Source: DASQGA01 sp963762085 (GTDB lineage: Bacteria > Actinomycetota > Thermoleophilia > Gaiellales > Gaiellaceae). From it: a stretch of 64,000 bases of DNA. Of this stretch, positions 15,378 through 24,680 are shown one piece after another. Numbering within the stretch: the stretch's first letter is position 1; each line of letters opens with the position of its first letter. A program made the translations under genes and the position numbers. Where the stretch lies: assembly GCA_963762085.1 (NCBI GenBank), contig CAVXJD010000004.1:1-64000 (forward strand). Reading direction: 5' to 3'. The notes under the pieces were generated by a model that had not been told where the DNA came from, made no database searches, and saw nothing but the letters and a program-made list of their open reading frames with translations.

Positions 15378-16571
15378 ATGGCGACGTTCTCCGTCGAGTT
15401 CCTCGGCTGCAAGGTGTCGCACACCGATGCCCAGGCGCTACGTGAGCGGCTCGCGGCGGCCGGGCACAGAGAGTCCGCCGGCGAGACCGACGTGGCGGTC
15501 GTGAACACGTGCTGTGTCACGCACGAGGCGGTGCGAAAGTCGCGGCAAGCCGTCCGCCGCGCCGCGCGCCGCTCCGGGAAGGTCTACGTGACCGGGTGCG
15601 CGGCGAACCTACCGGGTAGCGCGCTCGCCGGGCTTCCCGACAACGTCCGGGTCGTGTCCGCTCCCAGCGAGGAGACAGCCGAGAAAGTGTCCGCGGACGT
15701 CGGCGTGCTGGGTTGCACGAACGCCTCGATCGGGCTCGACCGCGTCCGAGCCTTCGTCAAGATCCAGGACGGGTGCAGCTTCTCGTGCGGGTTCTGCGTC
15801 ATCCCGCAGGTGCGCGGTGCTTCTCGGAGCCGCGCTGCGGACGCTGTCCTGGCCGAGGTTCGCAAGCGCGTCGAGCAGGGACATCGGGAGGTCGTTCTCA
15901 CAGGCGTCAACCTCGGGTGCTATCGCGACCGCGAGCACGGCTACACGCTTGCCGGGCTCGTCCGCGAGGTGGGCAGGACACCCGGTCTCGCCCGGCTCCG
16001 ACTCTCGTCGATCGAGGTCAACCACCTTGGCGATGAGCTGGTCGCCGCCTTGCGGGAGACGCCGACCGTTTCGAGGCACCTCCACGTCCCGCTCCAGTCG
16101 GGGGACGACCGCGTCCTCCGTGAGATGGGACGGCGCTACGACGTCGAGACCTACCTCCGCCGCGTCGGCAAGGCGCAGGGCTTCAACCTGACCACCGACG
16201 TGATGGTGGGCTTTCCGGCCGAGGACGACAACGCTTTCGAGGCAACGCTCGCGACCGTCGCGGCGGCCGGGATCACGAAGGTGCATGTCTTTCCGTACTC
16301 CCCGCGGCCCGGCACCCGGACCGCGCAGGCCGACCCGGTGCCCCCGGCCGCGAAGAAGGAGCGGAGCGCCCGCCTCCGCCGCGCTTCGGACCAGGCCTGC
16401 CGGCGCCGGTGGCACGCGCGGCTGGGCGAGGAGGACGTCGTGCTCGTTGACCGGCCCGGGCGGGGCTACGCCGACGACTACACGCCCTGGCTGGTCGACG
16501 GGCGAGTTGGGTCGCTCGTCCGAGCGCGCGCTGCGGCGGTCGCAGAGGAGGGGATCGTCGGTGTCGTCTGA
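15378..16571 (+). CDS. mtaB: tRNA t6A37 methylthiotransferase MtaB
   Basis: Radical SAM enzyme that converts t6A37 to ms2t6A37 in tRNAs. The 397-aa protein has the N-terminal methylthiotransferase domain with its cluster cysteines (FLGCKVSHTDA, NTCCVTHEA, VTGCAAN) and the radical SAM motif CSFSCGFC near residue 135, followed by IPQVRGASRSR. The C-terminal TRAM region is weakly conserved. TAGGAT lies 9 bases before the ATG. It fits functionally with the t6A genes tsaB, tsaD and tsaE at 58.9-61.3 kb, which make its substrate. It overlaps the HIT gene by 11 bp. Confidence 0.93.
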   Translation: MATFSVEFLGCKVSHTDAQALRERLAAAGHRESAGETDVAVVNTCCVTHEAVRKSRQAVRRAARRSGKVYVTGCAANLPGSALAGLPDNVRVVSAPSEETAEKVSADVGVLGCTNASIGLDRVRAFVKIQDGCSFSCGFCVIPQVRGASRSRAADAVLAEVRKRVEQGHREVVLTGVNLGCYRDREHGYTLAGLVREVGRTPGLARLRLSSIEVNHLGDELVAALRETPTVSRHLHVPLQSGDDRVLREMGRRYDVETYLRRVGKAQGFNLTTDVMVGFPAEDDNAFEATLATVAAAGITKVHVFPYSPRPGTRTAQADPVPPAAKKERSARLRRASDQACRRRWHARLGEEDVVLVDRPGRGYADDYTPWLVDGRVGSLVRARAAAVAEEGIVGVV

Positions 16572-16890
16572 ATGCCTCTTCTGCACGCTTGCGAGGGACG
16601 GCGATCACGTCCGCAAGGAGGATGGGTTCGTCGCCATCAAAGACATCCATCCGAAGGCGCCCGTGCATCTGCTCGTCCTGCCGGAGCGGCACGTAGAGAG
16701 TCTCCGCGACGTCGACGCCTTCTCGGACGAAGAGGCCGCGCGGATGCTTCGCTTCGTCGCCGAGACGGCCCGCGAGGCTGGGCTCGAGGACTACCGGGTT
16801 ATTGCGAACGTGGGCGAAGGCGCCGGGCAGACCGTCTTCCATCTGCACTGGCACGTTCTCAGCGGCGGCAAACTCGTGGGGTTCGGATGA
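16561..16890 (+). CDS. HIT-family (HINT-like) purine nucleotide hydrolase
   Basis: A 109-aa histidine-triad protein. It opens SECLFCTLARDG (the CxxC of HINT proteins) and ends with the active-site triad HLHWHVLSGGKL (HxHxHxx near residues 94-100). HINT proteins hydrolyse aminoacyl- and phosphoramidate-AMP compounds. GTG 16561 is chosen because homology begins there; it lies within the last codons of mtaB. It overlaps yqeY by 4 bp, the order mtaB-HIT-yqeY-phoH being common in Gram-positive genomes. Confidence 0.92.
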   Translation: MSSECLFCTLARDGDHVRKEDGFVAIKDIHPKAPVHLLVLPERHVESLRDVDAFSDEEAARMLRFVAETAREAGLEDYRVIANVGEGAGQTVFHLHWHVLSGGKLVGFG

Positions 16891-17330
16891 GCCTGATCGC
16901 TCGGATCGAGGACGAGCTCAAGGACGCGATGCGGGCGCGGGACAGCCAGCGGGCGGGAACGCTTCGGCTCACCCTGTCTTCGCTCCGCTCGGCGGAGAAA
17001 GAGCTGCAGCGCCCCCTCCACGACGACGAGGAGCTGCAGGTGCTCCAGCGAGAGCGAAAGCGCCGCGCCGAGGCAGCCGAGGCGTTTCGTGCGGCCGGGC
17101 GGGACGAGCAGGCAGACCAGGAGGAGCTGGAGCACTCGATCATCGAGGAGTTCATGCCTGAGCCGATCGACGAGGAGGAGCTCGAGCAGATCGTCGACAA
17201 CGCGATCGCCGAGACCGGCGCCACCTCAATCCGCGACCTCGGGCGCGTGATGGCGGACGTGATGCCGCAGGTGTCCGGCCGGGCTGACGGCTCGACCGTG
17301 AGCCGTCTGGTCCGCGAGAAGCTCGCCTAG
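16887..17330 (+). CDS. yqeY: GatB/YqeY domain protein
   Basis: A 147-aa helical protein matching YqeY, which is related to the C-terminal tRNA-binding domain of GatB. Family features are LKDAMRARDSQRAGTLRLTL, the ERKRRAEAAEAFRAAGR stretch and the C-terminal DLGRVMADVMPQVSGRADG. Its role is not established; a link to amidotransferase or tRNA metabolism is proposed for the family. It begins inside the HIT gene stop (ATGA). Confidence 0.92.
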   Translation: MSLIARIEDELKDAMRARDSQRAGTLRLTLSSLRSAEKELQRPLHDDEELQVLQRERKRRAEAAEAFRAAGRDEQADQEELEHSIIEEFMPEPIDEEELEQIVDNAIAETGATSIRDLGRVMADVMPQVSGRADGSTVSRLVREKLA

Positions 17331-17376
17331 CTTTTCAGGCCGAATCCGCGCCGGAACGGGCTCTACACTGTCTTCG

Positions 17377-18332
<956 letters not shown>

Positions 18333-18336
<4 letters not shown>

Positions 18337-18710
18337 TCGAGGTCGAGGTGGCGAACCGGAGCGGCGTCGAGGTGGACACCGCCGCAGCCGTCGAGGTCTG
18401 CCGGCGGACGCTGGCCGTCGAAGGAGTCCAATCGGGCGACCTCGGGCTTGTGTTCGCTACGCCCGAGGAGATGCGCCGGCTGAAGCACGAGCACCTGGGC
18501 GTCGACGAGGCCACTGACGTCCTCTCCTTCCCGATCGATGCCCGCGAGCCGCTGCCCGAAGGCGTACCGCGCCAGCTCGGCGACGTCGTCCTTTGCCCGC
18601 AGGTAGTGGGAGAGGAGTGGCGGGCACCCCTCGTGCACGGGCTCCTTCATCTGCTCGGGTACGACCACGGGCCGGAGATGGAGCGCCGCGAGCTCGAGCT
18701 CGCGGGATAG
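18333..18710 (+). CDS. ybeY: endoribonuclease/rRNA maturation factor YbeY
   Basis: Zinc-dependent RNase family needed for 16S rRNA 3' maturation. The 125-aa protein has the metal site HGLLHLLGYDHG near residues 99-110 and TDVLSFPIDA before it. It is at the short end of the family but complete. GTG 18333 overlaps the phoH stop. The following gene starts 5 bp later. Confidence 0.94.
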
Positions 18711-18715
18711 GCGCA

Positions 18716-19432
18716 GTGGGCCGCCGGACGCCCTCGATCATCCAGAGCTTCAACTACGCCTTCGAAGGCGTGATCCATGTGCTCCGGAGTGAGCGCAACA
18801 TGCGGATTCACTTCGCCGTGGCGACCGGGGTCCTGATCCTCGCCTTCCTCTACGGCGTCACGAAGCTCGAGCTGGCTGCGCTCCTCGTGGTGATCGCCTT
18901 CGTCCTGATCACGGAGATGATCAACACGGCGATCGAGGCGACGCTCGACATCTCGACGCCGGCATTCGATCCACTGGCGAAGGCGGCGAAGGACATGGCC
19001 GCGGGCGCAGTCCTCATTTCCTCGGTGACGGCGCTCGTAGTCGGCTACCTGGTCTTCGAGGACAAGCTCGGGGAGCCGAGCTACCGGCTGGTGACGCGGA
19101 TCCGCGAGGCGCCGCTTCGCCTCACGATCATCGCCCTCGTCCTGACGATGCTCTTCGTGATCATCACGAAGGCGATCACCGGGCGTGGGACTCCACTTCG
19201 CGGCGGGCTCCCTTCCGGCCATGCCGCGCTCGCCTTCGGCACGTGGATGGCGATCACGTTCATCACGCAGTCCTTCGAGTATCGCGTGCTCGTGTCCTCG
19301 CTGACCTTCGTGCTGGCGCTGCTCGTTGCGCAGACGCGGGTCGAATCGGGGATCCACTCGTCGCTCGAGGTGCTGTACGGCGCCCTGCTCGGTACGCTCG
19401 TGTCGATGATCCTGTTCCAGGTCGTCCAGTGA
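18716..19432 (+). CDS. fused diacylglycerol kinase and PAP2 phosphatase membrane protein
   Basis: A 238-aa integral membrane protein that joins two lipid enzymes. Residues about 5-115 are a DgkA/undecaprenol kinase domain: SFNYAFEGVIHVLRSERNMR, then ITEMINTAIEATLD and KAAKDMAAGAVLIS with its catalytic and metal-binding residues. Residues about 120-238 are a PAP2-like phosphatase with the motif GGLPSGHAALAF and the later SGIHSSLEVLYGAL (His of the third motif). Such fusions are seen in Gram-positive bacteria and may recycle undecaprenol or diacylglycerol. GTG 18716 is the only start that avoids an Arg/Pro-rich extension. It lies between ybeY and cdd. Confidence 0.9.
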   Translation: MGRRTPSIIQSFNYAFEGVIHVLRSERNMRIHFAVATGVLILAFLYGVTKLELAALLVVIAFVLITEMINTAIEATLDISTPAFDPLAKAAKDMAAGAVLISSVTALVVGYLVFEDKLGEPSYRLVTRIREAPLRLTIIALVLTMLFVIITKAITGRGTPLRGGLPSGHAALAFGTWMAITFITQSFEYRVLVSSLTFVLALLVAQTRVESGIHSSLEVLYGALLGTLVSMILFQVVQ

Positions 19433-19791
19433 CGGACGCGGAGCTCCTCGCCGAGGCGCGGTCGAGCGCGAAGGCGGCCTATGCGCCCTACTCGAAGTTC
19501 CACGTCGGCGCGGCCGTGCTTGCACGCGACGGCCGCGTGATCGTCGGCGTGAACGTCGAGAACGCGTCGTATCCGCTCGGGGTGTGCGCCGAGCGGGCGG
19601 CACTTTCCCGCGCGGTCGCCGAGGGGATCCGGCCGGGTGACGTCGAGGCCCTCGCCGTCACCGCTTCACCCTGCGGAGGCTGCCGCCAATGGCTGCACGA
19701 GTTCGGCGTCGACCGGGTCATTTTCGACCACGAGGGGGAGCTGCTGATCCGCCGGCCCGAAGAGCTCCTGCCCGACACCTTCGTTTTGTGA
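19429..19791 (+). CDS. cdd: cytidine deaminase
   Basis: Deaminates cytidine and deoxycytidine to uridine and deoxyuridine in pyrimidine salvage. The 120-aa homotetrameric-type enzyme has NVENASYPLGVCAERAA (zinc Cys and catalytic Glu, CAE) and SPCGGCRQWLHEF (two more zinc Cys). YSKFHVGAAVL marks the nucleoside site. It overlaps the previous gene by 4 bp. A perfect stem-loop covers its stop codon. Confidence 0.95.
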   Translation: MTDAELLAEARSSAKAAYAPYSKFHVGAAVLARDGRVIVGVNVENASYPLGVCAERAALSRAVAEGIRPGDVEALAVTASPCGGCRQWLHEFGVDRVIFDHEGELLIRRPEELLPDTFVL

Positions 19792-19809
19792 GCCCGTTTC
19801 AAAACGAAG
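19779..19809 (+). other. perfect 10-bp stem-loop across the cdd stop codon
   Basis: CTTCGTTTTG and CAAAACGAAG flank an 11-base loop that begins with the cdd TGA. The stem is unusually A/T-rich for this DNA. It lies 38 bp before the era start. No U-run follows, so it may be a processing or stability signal or a rho-independent stop of unusual form. Confidence 0.55.
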
Positions 19810-19846
19810 CCCTGAGCCGCCGGGCCGTCATTCTGAAACGAGCTCT

Positions 19847-20707
19847 TTGAAAAGCGGGTTCGTCGCGGTCGCCGGCAGGCCGAACGTGGGCAAGTCGACC
19901 CTCGTGAACGAGCTTTGCGGCGAGAAGATCGCGATCGCCTCCAACAAGCCGCAGACGACCAGAAGGCGAGTCAGCGGCGTGGCGAACGGGGATGGGTTCC
20001 AGCTCGTCCTCGCAGACCTCCCTGGGTTCCAGCGGCCCCGCGACCCACTGACCGAGCGGATGCAACGAACCGTCGACTCGTCCTTCGAGGACGTGGACGG
20101 CGTCTTGTTCGTGCTCGCAGCCGATGAGGCGATCGGTTCGGGAGACCGCTTCATCGCCGAGCGCGTGTTCGGCGGTGACGCTCCGGTCGTCGTCGCCCTG
20201 AACAAGATCGACCGGATCCCACGGCCCAAGGTGCTGGAGCAGATCGCACGGACCGCGGAGCTCGGTCCCTTCCGGGAGCTGCATCCGGTGAGCGCGCGGA
20301 CCGGCGAGGGTGTCGACGCGCTGCGCGAGTCGCTGGTCGCCCTCCTGCCGGAGGGCCCCGAGTACTTCCCACCGGGCGAAGTGACGGATCTCTCGCTGGC
20401 GGAGCGGGTCGGCGAGCTCGTCCGGGAGCAGGCCCTCGAGGCGACCCGCGAAGAGGTTCCGCATTCGGTCGGAGTCGAGGTGGAGGAGCTCGAGGAAGCT
20501 CGTGTCCGTGCAGTCGTGTACGTCGAGACCGAGTCCCAGAAAGGCATCCTGGTCGGCAAGGGCGGCTCTATGATCCGGACGATCGGCTCGCGGGCGCGCC
20601 CGGAGATCGAGCGTCTTCTGGGGCGGAAGGTGTTCCTCGAGCTGGTCGTTAAAGTACGGCCCCGCTGGCGCCGGGACGAGAACCTTCTCGAGCGCCTCGG
20701 GATCTAG
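19847..20707 (+). CDS. era: GTPase Era
   Basis: GTPase for 16S rRNA maturation and 30S assembly. The 286-aa protein has G1 GRPNVGKST, the Era switch region NKPQTTRRRVSGV, G3 DLPG, G4 NKID and a C-terminal KH domain with the typical GQKG-type loop (SQKGILVGKGGSMI). The start is TTG 19847, giving MKSGFVAVAGRPNVGK as expected for Era. The order ybeY-dgk-cdd-era is the classical Gram-positive cluster. Confidence 0.95.
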   Translation: MKSGFVAVAGRPNVGKSTLVNELCGEKIAIASNKPQTTRRRVSGVANGDGFQLVLADLPGFQRPRDPLTERMQRTVDSSFEDVDGVLFVLAADEAIGSGDRFIAERVFGGDAPVVVALNKIDRIPRPKVLEQIARTAELGPFRELHPVSARTGEGVDALRESLVALLPEGPEYFPPGEVTDLSLAERVGELVREQALEATREEVPHSVGVEVEELEEARVRAVVYVETESQKGILVGKGGSMIRTIGSRARPEIERLLGRKVFLELVVKVRPRWRRDENLLERLGI

Positions 20708-20731
20708 TCGATTTTCGGAAAGGACACAGCA

Positions 20732-22231
20732 TTGACGCCTGATCAATTCGAGGAGCGCCTGGCGCAGTTCCTCTTCGAGCGCTCCGAGGAGGCTCGTGCA
20801 GTTCGAGTTGGCGAGAAGGAGACGAGCGAGCAAGCGGCAATCGTGGCCCGGTACGAGGATCTGTTCACCCGCGAGCAGTACGCGGAGCTCAAGGAGGCCG
20901 AGGACACGGCCCCTGAGGGAGGGGCCCGCGAGCGGCTCTTCCGGCTTCGAGACACCTGTGGCGGCGGCCTGATCGTCCGCGAGTTGGCCGAGGAGTCGGA
21001 TCGCCTCGAGAACGACGTCCTGGCGGCGCGGGTGGAATTCAAGGGCGAGACCATTCCGCTTCGGACCGCCCAGGCGAAGCTCGCGCTGGTCGACGACTAC
21101 GCGGACCGCGACGAGCTGGGGCGGCTCGCGGCCGACTGCTCCGCCGGGTTCAACGAGCCGCGGCTGGAGCTTCTGCGGAAGGCGGAAGCGCTCGAGGCTG
21201 ACATCACCGGGGAGGCCGATCCGGTCCGGCGAAGCGAGGAGACGAAGGGCATCGACCTCCGCGAGCTGTCGGCGCGGCTCGCCGACGCCGCCCGCCGACA
21301 GGACGGTTCCTTCGCGCCTCTTCGCGCCCGTTGGGTCGACCGCATCCTCGGCGAGGAGCGCGAGGACGAGCCCATGTCCTGGCACGTCTCCTATATCCGC
21401 CGCATGTCACCGCTTGCGGGGTTGTACTCGCGTGAACGTGCCGTGCCGGTCTGCCTCGAAACGCTGACCCGCCTCGGGTTCGACCTCGCCGCCGATTCGC
21501 GGATCAAGCTCGACCTCGACGACCGGCCCCAGAAGAACCCACGTGCATGCGTGATCGCTTCCGACCCGCCGTCGGTCGTGCACCTGATCACCCGCGCCCA
21601 GGGCGGCCTGCACGACTATCAGGCGCTCCTCCACGAAGCGGGGCATGCCCTGCACTACGCGGGCTGCGACCCGAATTTGCCGTATACGTTTCGCCGGCTC
21701 TCCAGGGACCACGCACTCACCGAGATCTATTCGTTTCTGGTCGAGTCGATCACGCGAGAGCCGGCCTGGCACGCCGAGCACTTCGACCTCGGCGCGGACG
21801 ACGCCGCCGATCATGCTGAGGGTGCGCGGTTCCTGGAAGTGCTCCTCTTCCGGCGCTACGCCGCCAAGCTCGACTACGAGCTCGAGCTCTGGTCGGACTT
21901 CGGGCACGCACCGGCGTACGCAGATACCTACGCCCAGAACCTCCGGGAGGCGATCGGGTTCCGGTACCGCCCGGACGGCTACCTCGCGGACATGGACGAC
22001 GGTTTCTACTCGGCCGACTATCTCCGGGCCTGGATCCGCGCGGCGCAGCTTCGCGCCTACCTGCGCGACTCGATCGGGGCCGATTGGTGGGAACGCAGCG
22101 AAACCGGGGACTTCCTGCGGGTTCTCTTCCTCGAGGGCACCCGTCCTTCGAGCGAGGAGATAGCCGCGCGGATCGGCTACGACCCGCTGGATACCGCTCC
22201 GCTCCTGGACGAGCTCGTCGTCGCGGGCTAG
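20732..22231 (+). CDS. M3-like zinc metallopeptidase
   Basis: A 499-aa protein with a zinc site HEAGHALHYAG near residue 304 (HExxH) and, further on, LTEIYSFLVE (third ligand Glu). This is the arrangement of M3 (thimet/oligopeptidase F-like) peptidases. The N-terminal half is mostly helical and acidic, as in that family. Strict family assignment (M3 or M32) is uncertain. There is no signal peptide, so it is probably a cytosolic oligopeptidase. The TTG start follows GGAAAGGAC. It is read in the same direction as era, 24 bp after it. Confidence 0.78.
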   Translation: MTPDQFEERLAQFLFERSEEARAVRVGEKETSEQAAIVARYEDLFTREQYAELKEAEDTAPEGGARERLFRLRDTCGGGLIVRELAEESDRLENDVLAARVEFKGETIPLRTAQAKLALVDDYADRDELGRLAADCSAGFNEPRLELLRKAEALEADITGEADPVRRSEETKGIDLRELSARLADAARRQDGSFAPLRARWVDRILGEEREDEPMSWHVSYIRRMSPLAGLYSRERAVPVCLETLTRLGFDLAADSRIKLDLDDRPQKNPRACVIASDPPSVVHLITRAQGGLHDYQALLHEAGHALHYAGCDPNLPYTFRRLSRDHALTEIYSFLVESITREPAWHAEHFDLGADDAADHAEGARFLEVLLFRRYAAKLDYELELWSDFGHAPAYADTYAQNLREAIGFRYRPDGYLADMDDGFYSADYLRAWIRAAQLRAYLRDSIGADWWERSETGDFLRVLFLEGTRPSSEEIAARIGYDPLDTAPLLDELVVAG

Positions 22232-22258
22232 CTCAGAACTGGCCTGGACGCACGGGGC

Positions 22259-22264
22259 TAGACT
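22259..22264 (+). promoter_or_regulatory. deoC: -10 element TAGACT, six bases before deoC GTG
   Basis: TAGACT-N6-GTG(22271) has the same geometry as polA (TAGACT-N6-GTG). It favours GTG 22271 over the TTG at 22265 as start and predicts a leaderless deoC message. Confidence 0.55.
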
Positions 22265-22270
22265 TTGACC

Positions 22271-23209
22271 GTGGCGCAGGCACCCGCTCTCCCGCACGGT
22301 TTCGAGCTGCCGCTCCTGCCCCGGCTGCCCAAGATCGGCTCGGTCGACCAGGTCGCGGTCGAGGAACGGGCTGCGACCCTCGCCAAGCGCTCGATCAAGC
22401 GCGAGTCGAAGCTCTTTGCGCTCGAGCTCGCGGTCAGGATGACGGACCTGACGACGCTGGAGGGCTCCGATACGCCCGGCAAGGTCGCAGCGCTTGCGTC
22501 CAAGGCAATCCGTCCGGATCCTGTCGATCCGACGATCCCGTCAGTCGCCGCCGTCTGCGTCTACCCGAACCTCGTCCAGCACGCCCTCGAGCGCGTCGAC
22601 GGCACCGGCGTCAAGGTGGCCTCGGTTGCAACCGCCTTCCCGTCCGGCCAATCGCCGACGGACATCAAGGTCGAGGACGCGCGCCGGGCGGCCGAGATGG
22701 GCGCCCACGAGATCGACATGGTGATCGACCGTGGCGCCTTCCTCTCGGGCAACTACGCCAAGGTCTACGACGAGGTGCGCCAGGTCAAGGAGGCGATCGG
22801 CGACGCGCATCTGAAGGTGATCCTCGAGACAGGCGAGCTCGGCACCTACGACAACGTTCGCAGAGCGAGCCTCCTCGCGATCGCGGGCGGCGCGGACTTC
22901 GTGAAGACGTCGACCGGGAAGATCAACCCGGCTGCGACGCTCCCGGTGACGCTGGTCATGCTCGAGGCGGTCCGCGACGTCTACGAAGAGACGGGCAAGC
23001 GGATCGGCGTCAAGCCGGCGGGCGGGATCCGCCAGGCAAAGCAGGCAATCCAGTACCTCGTGGTCGTGAACGAGACCCTCGGCCCTGAGTGGCTGACGCC
23101 AGACCTCTTCCGTTTTGGCGCCTCCTCGCTTCTGAACGACTTGCTCCTCCAGATCAGGAAGGAGAAGACCGGGCGCTACCAGAGCCCGGACTACTTCACG
23201 CTTGACTGA
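22271..23209 (+). CDS. deoC: deoxyribose-phosphate aldolase
   Basis: Splits 2-deoxyribose 5-phosphate into glyceraldehyde 3-phosphate and acetaldehyde. The 312-aa TIM-barrel protein has the Schiff-base lysine in FVKTSTGKINPAA, plus VCVYPNLV, ATAFPSGQ and VKPAGGIR of the family. It is longer than E. coli DeoC (259 aa) because of N-terminal and C-terminal extensions, as in other actinobacterial forms. A TTG at 22265 would add two residues. It overlaps the first aldehyde dehydrogenase gene by 8 bp, so the acetaldehyde it releases may be oxidised by that enzyme. Confidence 0.94.
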   Translation: MAQAPALPHGFELPLLPRLPKIGSVDQVAVEERAATLAKRSIKRESKLFALELAVRMTDLTTLEGSDTPGKVAALASKAIRPDPVDPTIPSVAAVCVYPNLVQHALERVDGTGVKVASVATAFPSGQSPTDIKVEDARRAAEMGAHEIDMVIDRGAFLSGNYAKVYDEVRQVKEAIGDAHLKVILETGELGTYDNVRRASLLAIAGGADFVKTSTGKINPAATLPVTLVMLEAVRDVYEETGKRIGVKPAGGIRQAKQAIQYLVVVNETLGPEWLTPDLFRFGASSLLNDLLLQIRKEKTGRYQSPDYFTLD

Positions 23210-24680
23210 GATCGACAAGAAGCAGGATCGCTCGCCGGTCCCGTCCGCGTTCGAGTACGCCCCTGCGCCCGAGTCGCGGGACGTCGTTAAGCTCGAGGAT
23301 CGGTACGGCCTCTTCATCGGCGGTGAGTTCGTCGAGCCGCGCTCCGGTGAGTTCCACCCCTCCGTCAGCCCCTCCAGCGAGGAGGAGCTCGCCGAGGTCG
23401 CCTACGCCGGCGCCGAGGACGTGGACGCGGCGGTAGTCGCTGCCCGCGCTGCGTTCGAGAACGGCTGGTCGTCCTGGCCGGCGGGGGAGCGGGCCAAGGT
23501 CATCTACCGGATCGCCCGCATCCTCCAGGAGCGCGCTCGCGAGTTCGCGGTGCTCGAGTCGCTCGACGGCGGCAAGCCAATCCGCGAGTCGCGGGACGTC
23601 GATCTCCCCTTGGCCGCGGCGCACTTCTTCTACTACGCGGGTTGGGCCGACAAGCTCGAGTACGCCTTCCCGAACCGAAAGCCGCGGCCGCTCGGAGTCG
23701 CCGCGCAGATCATCCCGTGGAACTTCCCGATGCTCATGCTGGCCTGGAAGGTCGCACCGGCTCTGGCTGCGGGAAACACGGTCGTCCTGAAGCCGGCCGA
23801 GACCACCCCGCTCACCGCGCTCCTCTTCGCCGACGTCCTCCGCCAGGCGGAGGTGCCGCCCGGCGTCGTCAACATCGTCACGGGCGACGGTCGCGCCGGC
23901 TCGGAGCTCGTCAAGCATCCGGACGTCGACAAGGTCGCCTTCACGGGCTCCACCGAGGTCGGCAAGGAGATCCAGCGCGCCGTGGCGGGTACGAAGAAGA
24001 AGCTGACCCTCGAGCTGGGAGGAAAGGCTGCAAACGTCATCTTCGACGACGCCCCGCTCGACCAGGCCGTCGAGGGGATCGTGAACGGCATCTACTTCAA
24101 CCAGGGCCACGTCTGCTGTGCCGGCTCGAGGCTCCTCGTGCAGGAGTCAATCTACGAACAGACGATCCAGAAGCTGAAGCGCCGGATGTCGAACCTCCGA
24201 GTCGGCGACCCGCTCGACAAGAACACCGACGTCGGTGCGATCAACTCGAAGGCCCAGCTCGAGCGGATCCAGGAACTGGTCAGAAGCGGGGAGGAGGAGG
24301 GCGCCGACGTCTTCCAGCCCGAATGCCGCCTGCCCGAGAAGGGCTGGTGGTTTGCGCCGACGGTGTTCACGAACGTGGCTCAGAGCTACCGCATCGCCCA
24401 GGAGGAGATCTTCGGGCCGGTTCTGTCGGTGCTGACCTTTCGGACACCCGACGAAGCGATCGAAAAGGCCAACAACACGCCCTACGGCCTTGCCGCCGGG
24501 GTCTGGACGGAGAAGGGCTCCCGAATCCTCTCGATGGCCCAGCGGCTGCGGGCCGGCGTCGTCTGGGCAAATACCTACAACCGTTTCGACCCGACCTCGC
24601 CGTTCGGCGGCTATAAGGAGTCCGGGTTCGGTCGCGAAGGAGGCCTGCACGGTCTCGAGGCCTACGTGAGGTTCGATTGA
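23202..24680 (+). CDS. aldehyde dehydrogenase, catalytic (ALDH16-like N-terminal unit)
   Basis: A 492-aa NAD(P)-dependent aldehyde dehydrogenase. Visible motifs are IIPWNFPMLMLAWKVAPAL, FTGSTEVGK, LELGGKAANVIFDDA (general-base Glu), the nucleophile Cys in NQGHVCCAGSR near residue 305, and EEIFGPVLSV. The start is TTG 23202, overlapping deoC by 8 bp, and the 3' end overlaps the next gene by 4 bp. The pairing with a truncated second ALDH resembles ALDH16, whose single chain carries a catalytic and a truncated ALDH domain. Likely substrate in this context is acetaldehyde from deoC, but that is inferred. Confidence 0.93.
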   Translation: MTEIDKKQDRSPVPSAFEYAPAPESRDVVKLEDRYGLFIGGEFVEPRSGEFHPSVSPSSEEELAEVAYAGAEDVDAAVVAARAAFENGWSSWPAGERAKVIYRIARILQERAREFAVLESLDGGKPIRESRDVDLPLAAAHFFYYAGWADKLEYAFPNRKPRPLGVAAQIIPWNFPMLMLAWKVAPALAAGNTVVLKPAETTPLTALLFADVLRQAEVPPGVVNIVTGDGRAGSELVKHPDVDKVAFTGSTEVGKEIQRAVAGTKKKLTLELGGKAANVIFDDAPLDQAVEGIVNGIYFNQGHVCCAGSRLLVQESIYEQTIQKLKRRMSNLRVGDPLDKNTDVGAINSKAQLERIQELVRSGEEEGADVFQPECRLPEKGWWFAPTVFTNVAQSYRIAQEEIFGPVLSVLTFRTPDEAIEKANNTPYGLAAGVWTEKGSRILSMAQRLRAGVVWANTYNRFDPTSPFGGYKESGFGREGGLHGLEAYVRFD

